Positions 22,710 to 35,179 of a stretch of DNA of 64,000 nt are shown piece by piece (position 1 is the stretch's first letter; every line of letters begins with the position of its first letter). The notes beneath the pieces are model-generated. The model made no database searches, had not been told where the DNA came from, and saw nothing but the letters and a program-made list of their open reading frames with translations. A program made the translations under genes and the position numbers. Source of the stretch: Rhododendron vialii (taxonomy: Eukaryota; Streptophyta; Magnoliopsida; Ericales; Ericaceae). The stretch spans positions 30,407,001 to 30,471,000 of the forward strand of contig NC_080568.1 of the NCBI RefSeq assembly GCF_030253575.1, given 5' to 3'.

Positions 22710-24156
22710 CCTCCGGGATCTAAACAGCTGATGATAGTGGAGCTCAGTGGAGGAGCTTGGTGGTTCACGGTGTATGCGGTGTTCCAGAAAGGTGGTGGTG
22801 GTTCGGTATGAAGTGTAGTCTGTGTAGATGGTGATGGTGACAAACTGTGTTGGTTTATTTAGGATTAGTTGGTTGAGGAGTTTGGTGCATGGAAATATGG
22901 CTGATGAACGTACGAAACAAATTGCTTGAGTTCGAACTCGTGATCACTTGTTAAAAGTTTGTTTGAGATTGATTTATTATGTAAGCAAACCAAGCATGAA
23001 CATTTTCTTGAAGGTCGTTAAGTTTTCGAACCCAGCTCGAACAAACTACTTATTTGCTCGTTCGGCTTATAATGTTAAAAATCTCAAGTTACTCGAGATT
23101 GATTTTGTGATTAGCTCGATCAACGAAGTTATGTTGGAGATCACAAAATAAACGGCGTAAATAATGGCCTGCCACCTCAAGTGTACCGACCAGCTTACTC
23201 AAATCTATAGAAACCTGGGAATACTGAATTTAATGACCGGGTAAATCTCCAGTAACCCCAGAGTATTCCAACGAAGATGTTGGAAAACGAAAAGCATAAA
23301 TTGCGAGTCTGCGACCTTCCTAACAATGTTCATGGTACAGGAGAGAATGGTCTGTGAATGGTGTCCAATACCTGAACTTTCTAACAATTAATAGCAGAAC
23401 TTAAGTTTATGGCACAATGCCGTTCAAGAAATAAAAATGTTCATGGTATAACAGTTTGGTCTCAGACAACTATTATCTGCCTCTCAGAGTGCATCTTTTA
23501 CGACGAAGAATATTCGACTTCAAATTATCCGACCTCCTCTAGATAATTGATAATTTCAGATGGTGTTAGGAGTCTGCAATATGGAAACAAAAATGCTGCG
23601 ATTGTCATTTCCCCTTATCATCTCATCTGAAGGATCACCAAATGGAGCCAACCACTCAACAACTGTGAGCCAATCACTCAACAACTGCGGAAAATAGGTG
23701 GAAATGTGCATAAATATTTTGTCGGTGCGAATTATGCCAATCTCAAATGTTCTTTTCGAAAATCTGTTCTTCAAATGTGGTACAAATAATAATATGCAGA
23801 ATTAAAGGTTATACATATAACTCTCAATGGGAAAATAATATGAGGCATATGGAAAGATCAGCAACTCAAAAAAGTCATTCCTTTGACTCTTCCTGAGTAT
23901 ACAGAAGAAAAGTAAAAGCATATCTTACATACTCCAGCAGAAAGAATTTCAATGTGAAGACTGAAAAACTAAACAACGAAAGCAAAAAAAAACTGCTCGA
24001 TCAGTTTCAGCCAGTTCAACGGCTTCAAGTTGCCAGCAAACCTTGGAACATTTTGACCTTCTTGACAAGTAAAACAGTGAGAAGGAACTTGATGAGAAAA
24101 TCGAAACATTTCCATTTATTGAATCGTCTTCTCTTTTCCTACATGTATAATATAAA
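22710..24156. other. Intergenic, no gene recognised
   Basis: Short open frames (for example minus 23556-23774) have no recognised domain. No clear transposon termini were found. Confidence 0.4.
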
Positions 24157-24475
24157 TCTAGAAGAAGTTGAAAGTGGCGAAACTGAAAGATGGAAACATA
24201 AATGCTGCTTGTGGAATTGTTGATACTAAGAATTCAGTCCAGCCCAGAACAAAGTCCTTCCTATTCTATTATTGATTCCGATGAAAAGGTGTTGGAACAA
24301 AGTCTTCACTTTTTCTACATGTTCCAACAGCTTTTCATTGGAATCAACATTAGAATCCAAAAGGAAGGACTTTGTTCTGGGCTGGACTAAATCCTTAGTA
24401 TCAACAATTCCACAAGCAGCATTTCTGTTTCCGTCTTTCAGTTTTGCCACTTCCAATTAACTTCTTCTAGATTTG
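24157..24475. repeat. Foldback of about 150-bp arms derived from a DnaJ/zinc-ribbon pseudogene
   Basis: The left arm, about 24157-24300, is the inverted copy of about 24325-24475. Paired blocks include TCTAGAAGAAGTT with AACTTCTTCTAGA, and CAGCCCAGAACAAAGTCCTT with AAGGACTTTGTTCTGGGCTG. The loop is about 20-25 bp around 24311. The right arm is continuous with the minus-strand DnaJ-family fragment that ends here. The left arm therefore looks like an inverted duplication of that fragment's 3' part. Confidence 0.8.
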
Positions 24476-25113
24476 TATTTGGGACTTGTCCACTAGCAAA
24501 TAGGGATTTAACGTCGGTGACAACTCCATTCCACTGATTTGCTGGGTAGGAGAAACTCTTAACCTTTCCGTACCCCAAACTCCCCCTTGATTTCCAGACA
24601 CAACGCCCTCCCATTGACTATGCGCCTCTCTTTCAGGAGCATCCACCTCAATGCAGCTTATTTTCACAGCTCGGCTTCCTTTACCAGACGCACCTTGTGA
24701 CTCCTCACACCTTTTCTCCAAATCTGAATTCCTGAAGCCCATTTTTCCTCTTGCAACACACATGTTTACAATAGAACCACTCACGGTTTCATTCTGCAGG
24801 GACGAGGGAGTGGGTGAGTCAACTATCTCAACTGCATGAAACGGGTGTTCACGAAACAGATAGTGAAAGTTTTGATTCATGTAAACAGTAGAGTTTTGAA
24901 AATGAATTCTTCAAGAGCTGCATTTGTGCAAAATGTGTTTGGTTTTGATGGAGGAGGTGATTCCAATGTGTCCTCCTCTATCAACTTATTCTCTGTAATT
25001 CCTTTAGCCTTGACAACCTCACCTTTGTTGCACTCCATTTCTAAAATGTCTTTCTCCTCTTCCCGTGCGACTCCAGCCCACTCCGGTGTCAAAAAGAACT
25101 CATTTCCCTTCAT
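24476..25113 (-). pseudogene. DnaJ-associated zinc-ribbon protein fragment (degenerate)
   Basis: The minus-strand text has the start of plant J-proteins of the DUF3444/zinc-ribbon type (MECNKGEVVKAKGITENKL). An acidic LESPPPSKPNTF linker follows, then after a frame break MNQNFHYLFREHPFHAVEIV, which corresponds to the zinc-ribbon segment NQNLRCMFCKDPFHAV. Both ribbon cysteines of that half are replaced (Y and R), the J-domain is absent, and the reading frame is broken near 24880. The family relation rests on motif recognition and on the better preserved copies at 26917-27710 and 35352-35542. This copy cannot make a working zinc ribbon. Confidence 0.65.
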
Positions 25114-25249
25114 CTGAAGTTGAGTTAAATTTTTGAACTCTCGTTCATCCTCTGGTTAATTAGGGCCTGTCCAGATGGAGGTAAGTTGAGTTCATTTTGG
25201 CACCAGAGTAGGCTAGACTCACATCGGAAAGGAAAAAGACATTTTACAA

Positions 25250-25690
25250 ATGGAGTGCGGCAAAGGGGAGGCTGCTAAGGCAAAAGAAATTGCAGAGAAG
25301 AAGTTGGTAGAGGGGGACACATTTGAATTACCTTCTCCATTAGAACCAAATACATTTTGGACCAAATGCAGCCATTGTAGAATCCAATAGAAATACCCTA
25401 TACATTGTTTACTTGAATCAAAACCTTAGCTATCCTTTTCGTAAACCCCCGTTTCATGCAGCTGAGATAATTGACTCACCCACGGGTCGACACAATGTAT
25501 CAACCCCTCATCCCCATCCCTGCAGAATCAAAATATGTGAGTGGTTCTATTGCAGAGAACATGTCTGCTGCAAGAGGGAAAAAATGAGCTTCAGAAATTC
25601 TGATTTATTTTGGAGAAAAGGTATGAAGAGTCATAGCCACAAGGGTGGTAGATCAGCTTCCAATTTGGTGTGGAAAAATCCTTGAAACTA
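25250..25690 (+). pseudogene. DnaJ-associated zinc-ribbon protein fragment (degenerate)
   Basis: It starts MECGKGEAAKAKEIAEKK, the N-terminal signature of plant DnaJ/DUF3444 proteins. It continues through a linker to FWTKCSHCRIQ and hits a stop at 25388-25390. The frame resumes shifted at about 25413 with MNQNLSYPFRKPPFHAAEII. The first CxxC is kept and the second is lost. It is nearly identical in layout to 34750-35151 and lies head-to-head with the minus-strand fragment ending at 25113. Confidence 0.7.
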
Positions 25691-26398
25691 ATTTGACTCC
25701 TTCAAGACTTGAGATGTCAAATCTTTGGCTACCAAATTCTGTAGATCCCACCAAATCCTAGAAAGAAAGCTCTTATCATCAGTACACAATAGATACATAA
25801 TCACAGATGCATTTACAAGATGCTAATAGTATAAAAATGTAAAGATATGATTGCTTACCAAGTCTCGGAAGTGCGAATAGCAGAGGCCATTGATGAAATT
25901 CAACCAAATTTGTTTGGAACGTTACTGACTAGCCATATCAAAGATTCGAAATATTGCCAAATTCGGATCTTTTAGAAAACACAACTATTGAAATTGTTTT
26001 GCCTAAACTAGTTCTAAAAAATTGTTCAACACAAGCATGAACAAAATGTAGGATGGACTCCTTGTATTTATAGCAGACTGTTACCCAGAATCAACCTTCT
26101 TGGCGTTGGGTTGAGACTAATCATGCATGGTCAACTTTTCTACTCTAGTTAAAGAACCACATTGTCTAAATATGGGCAATGAGTTAGGGTGAAAATCTTC
26201 CAGTTTAATACCATTAATATTCTTGTCAGTGTTGGAAAAATAAATAACACTCCTGGAAATCAAAATCAATTTTGAATATTAATTAGTTTTCTTATTTCTA
26301 AGAAATCCTTATGTTGAATTATCAGATGCTTGGTTTTCAAATCTTGGGTATGAAAGCTAAGTATTACCATCTGTCAATCTTTTTTTTTGGAGATGATT
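25691..26398. other. Sequence between DnaJ-family fragments, no gene recognised
   Basis: No domain-bearing frame. In the second copy of this module (34750-35560) the corresponding stretch, about 25730-27355, is deleted. Confidence 0.45.
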
Positions 26399-26512
26399 GA
26401 TTTTGCCACTCCCCTTTTCTCTAACGGCACTCCCCTTCTTCTTTCACAAAACAAATCACCTAATAGAGACCCAAAGGGGAGTGTCATTACAGAAAAGGGG
26501 AGTGGCAAAATC
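26399..26512. mobile_element. Short hairpin element (MITE-like), about 114 bp
   Basis: The left end GATTTTGCCACTCCCCTTTT and right end AAAAGGGGAGTGGCAAAATC are exact complements. The pairing continues inward (GGCACTCCCCTT with AAGGGGAGTGTC) for about 39 bp. The loop is about 35 bp. A copy of the terminal ACTCCCCTT motif also follows the right end. No target-site duplication is clear. Confidence 0.75.
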
Positions 26513-26912
26513 ACTCCCCTTGATTTAATCTTAATTCTCACAATGACTTAAACTTTGTGTAGCCTACATCAATGAATTTCTTTTGTAATTTAGGGGGAAG
26601 AACTAATAAATGCATAGTATAAAGCTGATTTTCTAAGATTTTGTTTCCCATTTTGTCTGTATTTGCCTAAATCTTTAAAAAGACAGCAGAGAAAAATCCA
26701 TGCTAAATTTATTAGTATAAATTTCCTGTCACTGTTGGCATGGATTGCTGAAATGGGTCCTATCTGGATTTGCAATTGTGAACAGTATAGAAATTTATTT
26801 CCTTCCTTAAGTTCTATTCAACTAATATGACAGTTCAATGCATGTGGAGATGGTCCAAACATATCTTATAATCTCACTTAGATTTTTGCAATCTTTTCTT
26901 TCAGCAAATCAA
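26513..26912. other. Sequence between elements, no gene recognised
   Basis: AT-rich. The minus-strand frame 26590-26775 has no domain. Confidence 0.4.
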
Positions 26913-26916
26913 TTCA

Positions 26917-27735
26917 TCAATATTTTCGCCCGCAACTGAATCTCTTAAAGATTTCTAGAATCAACATTGGAAAAGGAAGGACTTTTTTCCTGGGCTGGGC
27001 TGAGTTCTCAGTTTCCACCAGCAGCATTTGCATTTCCATCTTTCTGCTTTTCCATTTCAAACTTGGCCCGGATTTCCATCCGAGACCTGTTGGCCAGCAG
27101 ATTGGTATTTCCAACCTTGACAACTCCCTTCCCCTATTCCCCCTGACAGTTTGAGAAAATCTAACAACCCTTTCTGTACTCGAGCTCCCACCCTGATTTC
27201 CATGCGCAATGCCCCCACTTCCCCTCTCCAATTGACTACGCGCCTCTCTTGAAGTAACATTCGCCTTGAGCCGGCTCATTTTCAGAGGCCGCTTTCCCTT
27301 TCCGGAACTGGACTTCACATTGGAAGCTAACCCAACATCCTTTCCCTCTGCAGCGCCTTGTGACACTGATTCCTCACAACTTTTCTCCAAGATTTGAACT
27401 CCTGAAGTCCTCCGTTTTCTTCCTCGTCCAGCAGCAAACATGTTGTTTGCAATAGAAACACTTACATTTTGCTTCTGCAAGGATGAGGGACTAGGAGAAG
27501 ATATATTCTGTTGACTCGTGGGTGAGTCGGTTATCGGAACTGAATGAAACGGGTCTTTACAAAACATGCAACGAAGGTTCTGGTTCATGAAAATAGTTGC
27601 GTATCCATACTGTACTTTGCAATGGTCGCATTCTATCCAAAATGTTGTGTCTGGTTCTGATGGGGGAGGTAATTCCGATGTGTCCCCCTCAGCCTTCTCA
27701 ACTTCATTTTACCGCGCTCCATTCATAAAATGTCT
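26917..27735 (-). pseudogene. DnaJ-associated zinc-ribbon protein fragment with intact CxxC pairs
   Basis: This is the best preserved member of the local family. Upstream of an internal Met at 27588, the same frame reads SELPPPSEPDTTFWIECDHC, then KVQYGYATIFMNQNLRCMFC, then KDPFHSVPI. This is the two-CxxC zinc ribbon found next to the J-domain in plant DnaJ/DUF3444 proteins. A Ser/Lys/Arg-rich low-complexity region follows (AAGRGRKRRTSG, GKGKRPLKMS), giving 223 codons after the Met. The J-domain is missing, and the N-terminal MERGK-like start (about 27722) is out of frame with the ribbon. It is read as a truncated pseudogene, although a short basic zinc-ribbon protein starting at an upstream non-family codon cannot be excluded. 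Confidence 0.65.
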
Positions 27736-30700
27736 TTTTCCTTTAGTCCAATCTGGAACCGATTAGGACTAAAAAAACTCAGTAAAAAAGGTATTAAAAA
27801 TAGTTGTTGCATCCTCAAGCGCAAATAGAGTGCGCCCCAGGCGCATCGAAGTTTTACCATTTTCATGTAGAGGCGCACTTAAGTTGTGCCCCAGGCGCAT
27901 CCTGATTTTCTCTTTATGTAATCTGCCTCAGGCGCACTTGGATTGTGCCCCGGGCACATCCCGAATATTCTCTCTTGATGTATTGCATCTCAGGCTCATA
28001 TAGTTGTGCCTCGGAGGCAACTAATGAAATTAGTTAGGTCATTCTTTTTGGAAGTTCTGCTTATTATGAGTTCATGTTCGCCATTCCTAGAGACTTCTAA
28101 CTTTGAAAAAAATGTTAAACTTCCTGCAATCGGTTTTGGAAACCTACAACGTATGGAAACAACTTAATATATCACAAATACCAATGGTAAGGGCCACCTC
28201 ACCCTCACCCGTAAGGTTGTACCACAACGTGGTAGGTCCATTAGTTTGTCCTCTAGGATGAACTCCACTTCTCTGCTTCTACTAATTGACTAGAAATAAT
28301 TTGGTGGTGGCTAATTTTTTTGATAATTCACGTATTTGGGCTAGCTTACACGAACCTCCATCGACTAATTCTGGGGGTTCAATTCCACTGCCCATCTATT
28401 GGGAGCCCAATTAGATTGATGATGGCTAATTTGACAATATTTATGAAATCCTCAATGAGATAATTTTGCTCTAAGATCGGAATTTTTCAAGGAATTCTAT
28501 GTGGATGGAACTTTTGAATCCCTTCACACTGGCTTCTTGTGCCTCTATTATCCTTGAACAGTCCTTATAATGTTTAAGGGTTTGCATTTTACAATCTCCA
28601 ACCAATTGGGACTAAAAAACTTAGTAAAAAATGAATTAGAAATATTTGTTGCATCATATGCGCCCCAGGCGCAAATATAGTTTGATTTTTCTCTTTATGT
28701 ACTGCGCCTCTACCTCAAGTACGTTTAAGTTGCTGTCCTGGCGCATTCTGATATTCTCTCTTTATGTCATGCGCCTAGGGCATATTTTTATAAATTGCTT
28801 CCCGATCGCATCTTATTTTCTCTTTTGATGTATTGCGCACACCTCAGGCGCATGGTAGTTGCTCCCTGGGCGCATTTAGGGAAATTACCTAGCTCATTTT
28901 TCTTGCAAGTTTTGCTCATTGACACTTCATTTTTGCCATTGCTAGAGACTTCTCAGCTAGACTTCTCAACTTCGTGCATCTGGCTTTGCAAATGTACAAC
29001 TATGGAAAACGACTTAATGTATCATAAATAACAATGGTTAGAGACAAAACAAAAGCATTTTGGATGTTCTAGATGTGTGCATTCCGACGCTTATCAGCAT
29101 GCTCTTAGGTCCATTAGTTCTTCCTGCAGGATACACTCCATTGCTCTGCTTCTGCTAATTGAGGTGGAGTTTGTCAAGGTAAGGAAGTGGAAACTATCAT
29201 TAATTCCAGTAATGTGACCATTAGGAGCAGCGGATCAAAAAGAAAAAAAAAAAAGACCATTAGGAGCAGAAACTATTCAAATTGGTTTCACTTGGACCAT
29301 TAGACATAGAGCTAAGAGAAATAAGCAATGTCACTGTCATTGTTTTTTCAAGCATGAATGTTTTCCCTGCCTACCTCTTTGATGTCGGTAAATTTCCTAA
29401 GTTTTCAAAACCGTTCCAGTGGGAATTTCATTCTTCTGAGAAAGGAAAGAAGACGTAGAATGAGGTGGGATAGTGCTGAAATTTAGGTTTGAAGTTGAAA
29501 TGAACAATATATATGAAATCCTCAATGAGATCCAAATTTTTCAATAAAATTTTCTCCGATCAGGAACTCAGTAAAAAATGAATTAGAAAAAGTTGCTGCA
29601 TCACATGCACCTTAGGCGCAAATAGATTGCGCCCTGGGCGCATCGGAATTTTTCCTTCTGATGTAGTGCGCCTCAGGCACATTTATGTTGCGCCCTGGGC
29701 GCATCCTGATGTTCTCTTGTTACGTTATACGCCTCAGGCGCACTTGAATTGTGCCCTGGGCGCATCCTGATTTTCTCTTTTGATATATTGTGCCTTATAG
29801 GCGCATTTCATTTGCTCCCCGACGCATCTAATGAAACTTTGTAGGTGATTCTTGTTAGATATACAAAATAGGTCCGTTTGGTGGTCCGTTAATATGATGT
29901 GCTACCTTAGATACACACGTTTGAAGTTCAAGTGGTGCAGAGGAGACTAGAGTCATTGGTTGTTTTCTTGGATGGGCTTGACGTTGGATTAGATTGCTAG
30001 TATAATTTCCTTGGGTAATTTGATGATGGCTAATTTTACAATCTGCTATGAAATCCTCAATGAGATATTTTGGTCGGAGATCCGAATTTTTCAATGAAAT
30101 CTTTGCTGATGGAACTCCAGTTGAATCCCAACGTACTGGCTGCTTGTGCTCTATTGTCCTTGAACAATTCTTATAATGCTCAAGGGTTCGCATTTTACAA
30201 TAGCCAACCAATTAGAACTAAGAAACTCAGTAAAAAAAAAAAAAAAGAATTAGAAACAGTTGGTGCATCACATGCATCTCAGGCGCAAATAGAATGTCCG
30301 GGAAATAGTTGCATCACATTCGCCTCAGGCGCAAATAGAGTGCGCCCCGGGCGCATTCAAATTTTCTCTTTTGAGGTAATGCGCCTCAGGCGCACTGGAA
30401 TTGTCCCCTTGGCGCATTGTTATTTTCTCATTTGATTTTAGTTTCGCCCCGGGCGCATCTCATGAAATTACGTAGGTCCTTCTTGTTGCAAGTTTTGCTT
30501 ATTGTGAGTTCATGTTCGCCATTTCCTTGAGACTTCTAAGCTTTGAAAGGAATGTTAAATTTCCTTCAATCGGCTATTCATGGAAAACGGACTCTTCCTT
30601 GGGCTCACTTTGTGTGGTTTCCCAGGTGGTCTTTTTGGGTGATGACATGTCAGTAGAAGTTTGTAGGAAGTGAAAAACTTTGTGTAAATAAATTTTGGGC

Positions 30701-32380
30701 CAAAATAATTTGGTTTGAAATGCTTTTCAATGGTTCAAACCACGTAAAAATCGGAGTATAGGAGTGTTCATGATAAGACTGCAAAGTTTGGTCGATTTTA
30801 AAATTTGAAGGATGTGCCCGGGGCGCATTGAATTGCACCTGGGGCGCATGGAAACTTACTGATATAGCTAGCTCTTTGTTTTCATAGTAAATCCTATCTC
30901 ACTCTTTGCTCGTGGAGTACGTTTAAGCTTTGTGCTTTGGCGGAACCACGTAAATCTTTTTATCCTTCTTTTCGATTGCTTGTTGGTTTGTTTTTCTCTA
31001 CTTCTTGGTTGTCATAACCCAGACTTTGACAAGAAATAATATGAACGGAGATCCAAATTGTTCAATGGAATTCTTGGAATCCCGTTGTACTGACTTCTTG
31101 TGCCTCTATTATGCTTCAACAATTCTTGTAATGTTTAAAGGTTTGCATTTTACAGACTCCTACCAATTAGGAATAGGAAACTCACTAAATAAGGGATTAG
31201 AAAAAGTTGCCGCATCACATAGGCCTCAGGCGCAGTTTGCGTGCGCCCTTGGCGCGTCAAAGGTGTCTGTTTTGATGTAGTTGCGCCCCAGGCGTATCCT
31301 ATTTTCTCAGTTTTTGTAATGAGCCTCATTTGAATTGCGCTCCGGGCCCATCCTATTTACTCTTTTGATGTATCCGGTGCAACTCAAGCATAATGATCAG
31401 TTGCGCCCCGGGCGCATTTAGTGAAATTACCAAGGTCATTTTTCTTGGAAGTTCTGCTTATTGAGACTTCATTTTAGCCATTGGTTGAGACTTTTAAGCT
31501 TCCAAAAGAACATTTAAACTTCGTGCAATCAAGTTTTGAAACCTATGCAACTATGGAAAACGACTTAATATATCAGGAATTAAAAGGGAAAGAAACATAA
31601 CAAATGCATTTTGGATGTCTAAATGTGCGCATTCCGACACTTATCAACATGCTCTTATGTCCATTACTTCTTGGCTTCTGCAAATTAAGGAGGAGTTTAT
31701 CACGATAAGGGGACCTTTAAGAGCTGAAACGATTCAAATTAATTGGTTTACCTGGGCTTGTAAAGTACGATTAGCAAGAGAAGAACCAGGGAAAATGAAG
31801 AGGAAGTAGCCCGAGTAATGAGAACTCAGGGCCATTAGTTTTTCGAGATAAGGAGGTGTGTAAGATAGCTTGTACGGGCTGCTTCTGCCTCCCTTGAACA
31901 ATCCTTATAATGTCTAAGAGTTTGCATTTTACAATCTCCAACCAATTAGGACTAAGAAACTCAGTAAAAAAATGAATTTGAAATAGTTGCTGCACCACAT
32001 GCGCCTAGAGTGCGCCCCGGCGCACTAAAAATTTCTCTTTTGAGGTAATGCGCCTCAGGCGCACTGGAATTGTGCCCGAGGCGCGTCGTTATTTTCTCAT
32101 TTGATTTTAGTTTCGCCCTAGGCACATCTCATGAAATTACATAGGTCCTTCTTGTTGCAAGTTTTGCTTATTGTGAGTTGATGTTCTCCATTCCTTGAGA
32201 CTTCTAAAGCTTCAAAAAGAATGTTAAACTTCCTGCAATCGGCTATTCATGGAAACCGACTCTTCCTTGGGCTCACTTTTTGTGGTTTCCCTGGTGGTCT
32301 TTTGTATCGTTCATGGCAGGTTTTCCACTAAGAACAGCTTGGCTTCATCGGGTGATCTCTGAGGACTCCTGTGTTCTCCC

Positions 32381-32716
32381 CTACAAAGGGAAATTAAGAG
32401 ACTCATAGTCGCCTATTCCTTGAGTACCAAGTCTCAATCCATTGCAGTTTGGGGTCACCATTGCAGAAGTGAGGTGATGGTTCTTTTCCTCAGCAATGGT
32501 CAGAAGTGTGGTGAATCTAACCCCAGTATAGTGCTCATGTTGGTGTTTTCTGCTGCTGTTTTCAGGAGTGTATGCCCTTATACCATGATCGTAACGATCC
32601 GCGGAAACTTTCATAAGAGCTTCACCATCCTTTGTATAGTATAATGGCTCCAACGTATCACAATCTGTTAAGGTCAAATTCGATATGATAAACAACAAAG
32701 TCCACGATTTTTTCAT
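32381..32716 (-). CDS. Unrecognised 111-codon ORF inside repeat copy A
   Basis: It begins MKKSWTLLFIISNLTLTDCD, a short hydrophobic signal-like start, and is otherwise hydrophilic. The same ORF of equal length is open in copy B (46412-46747) with about nine amino-acid differences, clustered in SADRYDHGIRAY versus SMDCYGHGVKAY. No family is recognised. It may be chance conservation within a young duplication; the clustering of replacements argues against strong protein constraint. Confidence 0.25.
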   Translation of the reverse strand: MKKSWTLLFIISNLTLTDCDTLEPLYYTKDGEALMKVSADRYDHGIRAYTPENSSRKHQHEHYTGVRFTTLLTIAEEKNHHLTSAMVTPNCNGLRLGTQGIGDYESLNFPL

Positions 32717-34429
32717 ACCGTATTCCTTCTTTTTGTAAGTTTACATAACTATAGAACCTTGTGCGCTGATGATGATTTTTTCAACATATTTTTTCCTCTA
32801 AAAGAGCAAATTTAGCCAAGTTTTCTTCTTTTTGAACTTTTTTTTTTATCGACCAAGTAATATGTACCACAACGTAGTAGGTCCATTAGTTTGTCCCTAG
32901 GATGAACTTCAGTTCGCTGCTTTTGCTAATTGACAAGAAATAATTTGGTGATGGCTAATTTTTTGATAACTCAGGTATCCGGGCTGACTTACACGAACCT
33001 CGACTAATCCTGGGGATGCAATCCTATCGCCCATTTGTTGGGAGCCCAATTAAATTGATGATGGCTAATTTTAAATGTATATGAAATACTCAATGAGATA
33101 ATTTAATTTGTGTCGGAGATTGGAATTTTTCAATGAATTCTTCGCGGATTGTGGCTCTATTATCCTTGAATAATCCTTATAATGTTATGGGCACGCATTT
33201 TACAATCTCCAACAAATTAGGACTAAAATCTCAATAAAAAAAAGGAACTAGAAATAGTTGTTGCATCACATGCTCTTCAGGCGCATATAGAAAGCACCCC
33301 TGGCGCATCGAATGCGCCTCAGGCGCATATAGAGTTTGCCCTGGGCGCACCATTTTCTATCTTTAGGTAATGCATCTCAGGTGCAGTACTTGAATTGTGC
33401 CTCACGCACATTTAGAGTTCGCCCTGGGCGCACCATTTTCTATCTTTATGTTATGCGTCTTAGGCACACTTGAATTGTGCCATAGGTGCATATAGAGTGT
33501 GCCCCGGGCGCACTGATTTTTTCTATTTTTGTAATGCGCCTAGGGTGTGTTTAAATTGCTCCTTGAGCACATCCTATTTTCTCTTTTGATGTATTGCGTG
33601 CACCTCAGGCACATTGTAGTTGCGCATTTAGTGAAATTGCCTAGCTCATTTTTCTTGCAAGTTCTGCCCATTGACACTTCACTTTTGCCATTGCTTCCAA
33701 AAGAATGTTAAACTTCGTGCAACTGGCTTTGGAAGCGACTTAATATATCACAAATAACACCCTCTATCAACAAGCATTGGAAACGATTTAATATATCACA
33801 AATAACACCCTCTATCAACAAGCAGGGAACAAGAATTTTAGGTTTGAATTTCAAGGGATGCAGAGGAGACTAGCTAGAGTCACTGGTTGTTTTCTTGGAT
33901 GGGCTTGACGTTGGAATAGATTGCTTTGTATAATTTCCTTGTATAATTTGATGATGGCTAATTTTACAATCTATATCAAAATCCTCAATGAGATAATTTG
34001 CTCGGAGATCCAAATTTTTCAATAAAATCTTCGTGGATGGTACTCTAGTTGAATCACAACGTACTGGCTGCTTGTGCCTCTATTGTCCTTGAACAATCCT
34101 TGTAATGCTCAAGGGTTTGCATTTTACAATCTCCAACCAATTAGGACTAAGAAACTCAGTAAAAAAAATGAATTAGAAACAGTTGCTGCATCACATGCAC
34201 CTCGGGCGCAAATAGAGTGCGCCACGGCGCATTGAAATTTTTTCTTTTGAGGTAATGCACCTCAGGCGCACTGGAATTGTCCCCCGGGCGCATCGTTATT
34301 TTCTCATTTGATTTTAGTTTCGCCCCTGGCGCATCTCATGAAATTACATAGGTCCTTCTTGTTGCAAGTTTCATGTTCGCCATTCCTTGAGACTTCTAAA
34401 GCTTTGAAAAGAATGTTAAACGTTAACTT

Positions 34430-34640
34430 CCTGCAATGGGCTATTCATGGAAACCAACTCTTCCTTGCGCTCACTTTTTGTGGTTTCCCTGGTGGTCTTT
34501 TGTATCGTTCATGGCAGGTTTTCCACTAAGAACAGGTTGGGTTCATGGGGTGATCTCTGAGCAATCCTGTGTTCTCTGCTATAAAGGGAAAGAGACTCAT
34601 AGTCACCTGTTCTTTGAGTACAAAGTCACTATTGCAGAAG
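34430..34640 (+). pseudogene. LINE (non-LTR retrotransposon) zinc-binding domain fragment
   Basis: The plus-strand frame 34436-34648 reads FLWFPWWSFVSFMAGFPLRT followed by SEQSCVLCYKGKETHSHLFF. This matches the zf-RVT domain at the C-terminus of plant LINE reverse transcriptases (motif CxxC...H..HLFF). Shorter, more broken versions occur at about 32250-32420, 46270-46450 and 48400-48510 within the same repeat family. No reverse-transcriptase core is nearby, so this is a captured fragment. Confidence 0.6.
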
Positions 34641-34749
34641 TGAGGTGATGATTCTTTTCATCACCAATGGTGTTTTCTGTTGTTGTTTTCAGAAGTGTGG
34701 TGATGATTCTTTTCCATCCACGATGATTTCATTGAACGATTGGGATCTC

Positions 34750-35151
34750 TTATCGAAAGAACTTGCAGAGAAGAAGCTGGTAGAGGGGGATGCATTTGAA
34801 TTACCTTCTCCATCAGAACCAAATACATTTTGGACTGAATGCAGCCATTGTAGGATCCAATAGAAATACCCTGTTTACATGAATCCAAACCTTAGCTGCT
34901 CTTTTCATAAACACCCGTTTCATGCAACTGAGATAGTTGACTCACCCACGGGTCGACACAATTTATCTACCCCTCATCCCCATCCCTGCACAATCAAAAT
35001 ATGTGAGCGGTTCTATTGCAAAGAACATGTCTGCAGCAAGAGGGAAGAAATGAGCTTCAGAAATTCTGATTTATTTTGGAGAAATGGTATGAAGAGTCAC
35101 AGCCACAAGGGTGGTACATCCGCTTTCAATTTGGTGTGGAAAAATCCTTGA
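34750..35151 (+). pseudogene. DnaJ-associated zinc-ribbon fragment, second module, plus strand
   Basis: It contains LAEKKLVEGDAFELPSPSEP, then NTFWTECSHCRIQ and a stop (34861-34863). After a frameshift it continues MNPNLSCSFHKHPFHATEIV and SPTGRHNLSTPHPHPC. It parallels 25250-25690 almost base for base after about 34765, and has lost the MECGKGEAA start. One cysteine of the second pair is kept (LSCSFH), so the ribbon is broken. Confidence 0.65.
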
Positions 35152-35179
35152 AACTAATTTGACTCCTTCAAGACTTGAG

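Larger units (their letters stand above)
27745..34640 (+). repeat. Palindrome-studded repeat block, copy A (family 1)
   Basis: This long repeat has no gene. It consists of about seven diverged subunits, each with the block GTTTGCATTTTACAATCTCC, then ACCAATTAGGACTAAGAAAC, then a cluster of GC palindromes (consensus TGCGCC-YNR-GGCGCA), then CTCATGAAATTAC and CCATTCCTTGAGACTTCTAA. Palindrome clusters lie at about 27815-28015, 28655-28880, 29608-29830, 30275-30460, 30815-30850, 31220-31415, 31998-32130, 33270-33625 and 34195-34335. From about 27957 to 34540 it matches 41962-48508 in the same orientation, with small indels and a few percent divergence. Fragments of a LINE zinc-binding domain lie at the ends of some subunits. 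Family unknown to me. Confidence 0.85.
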
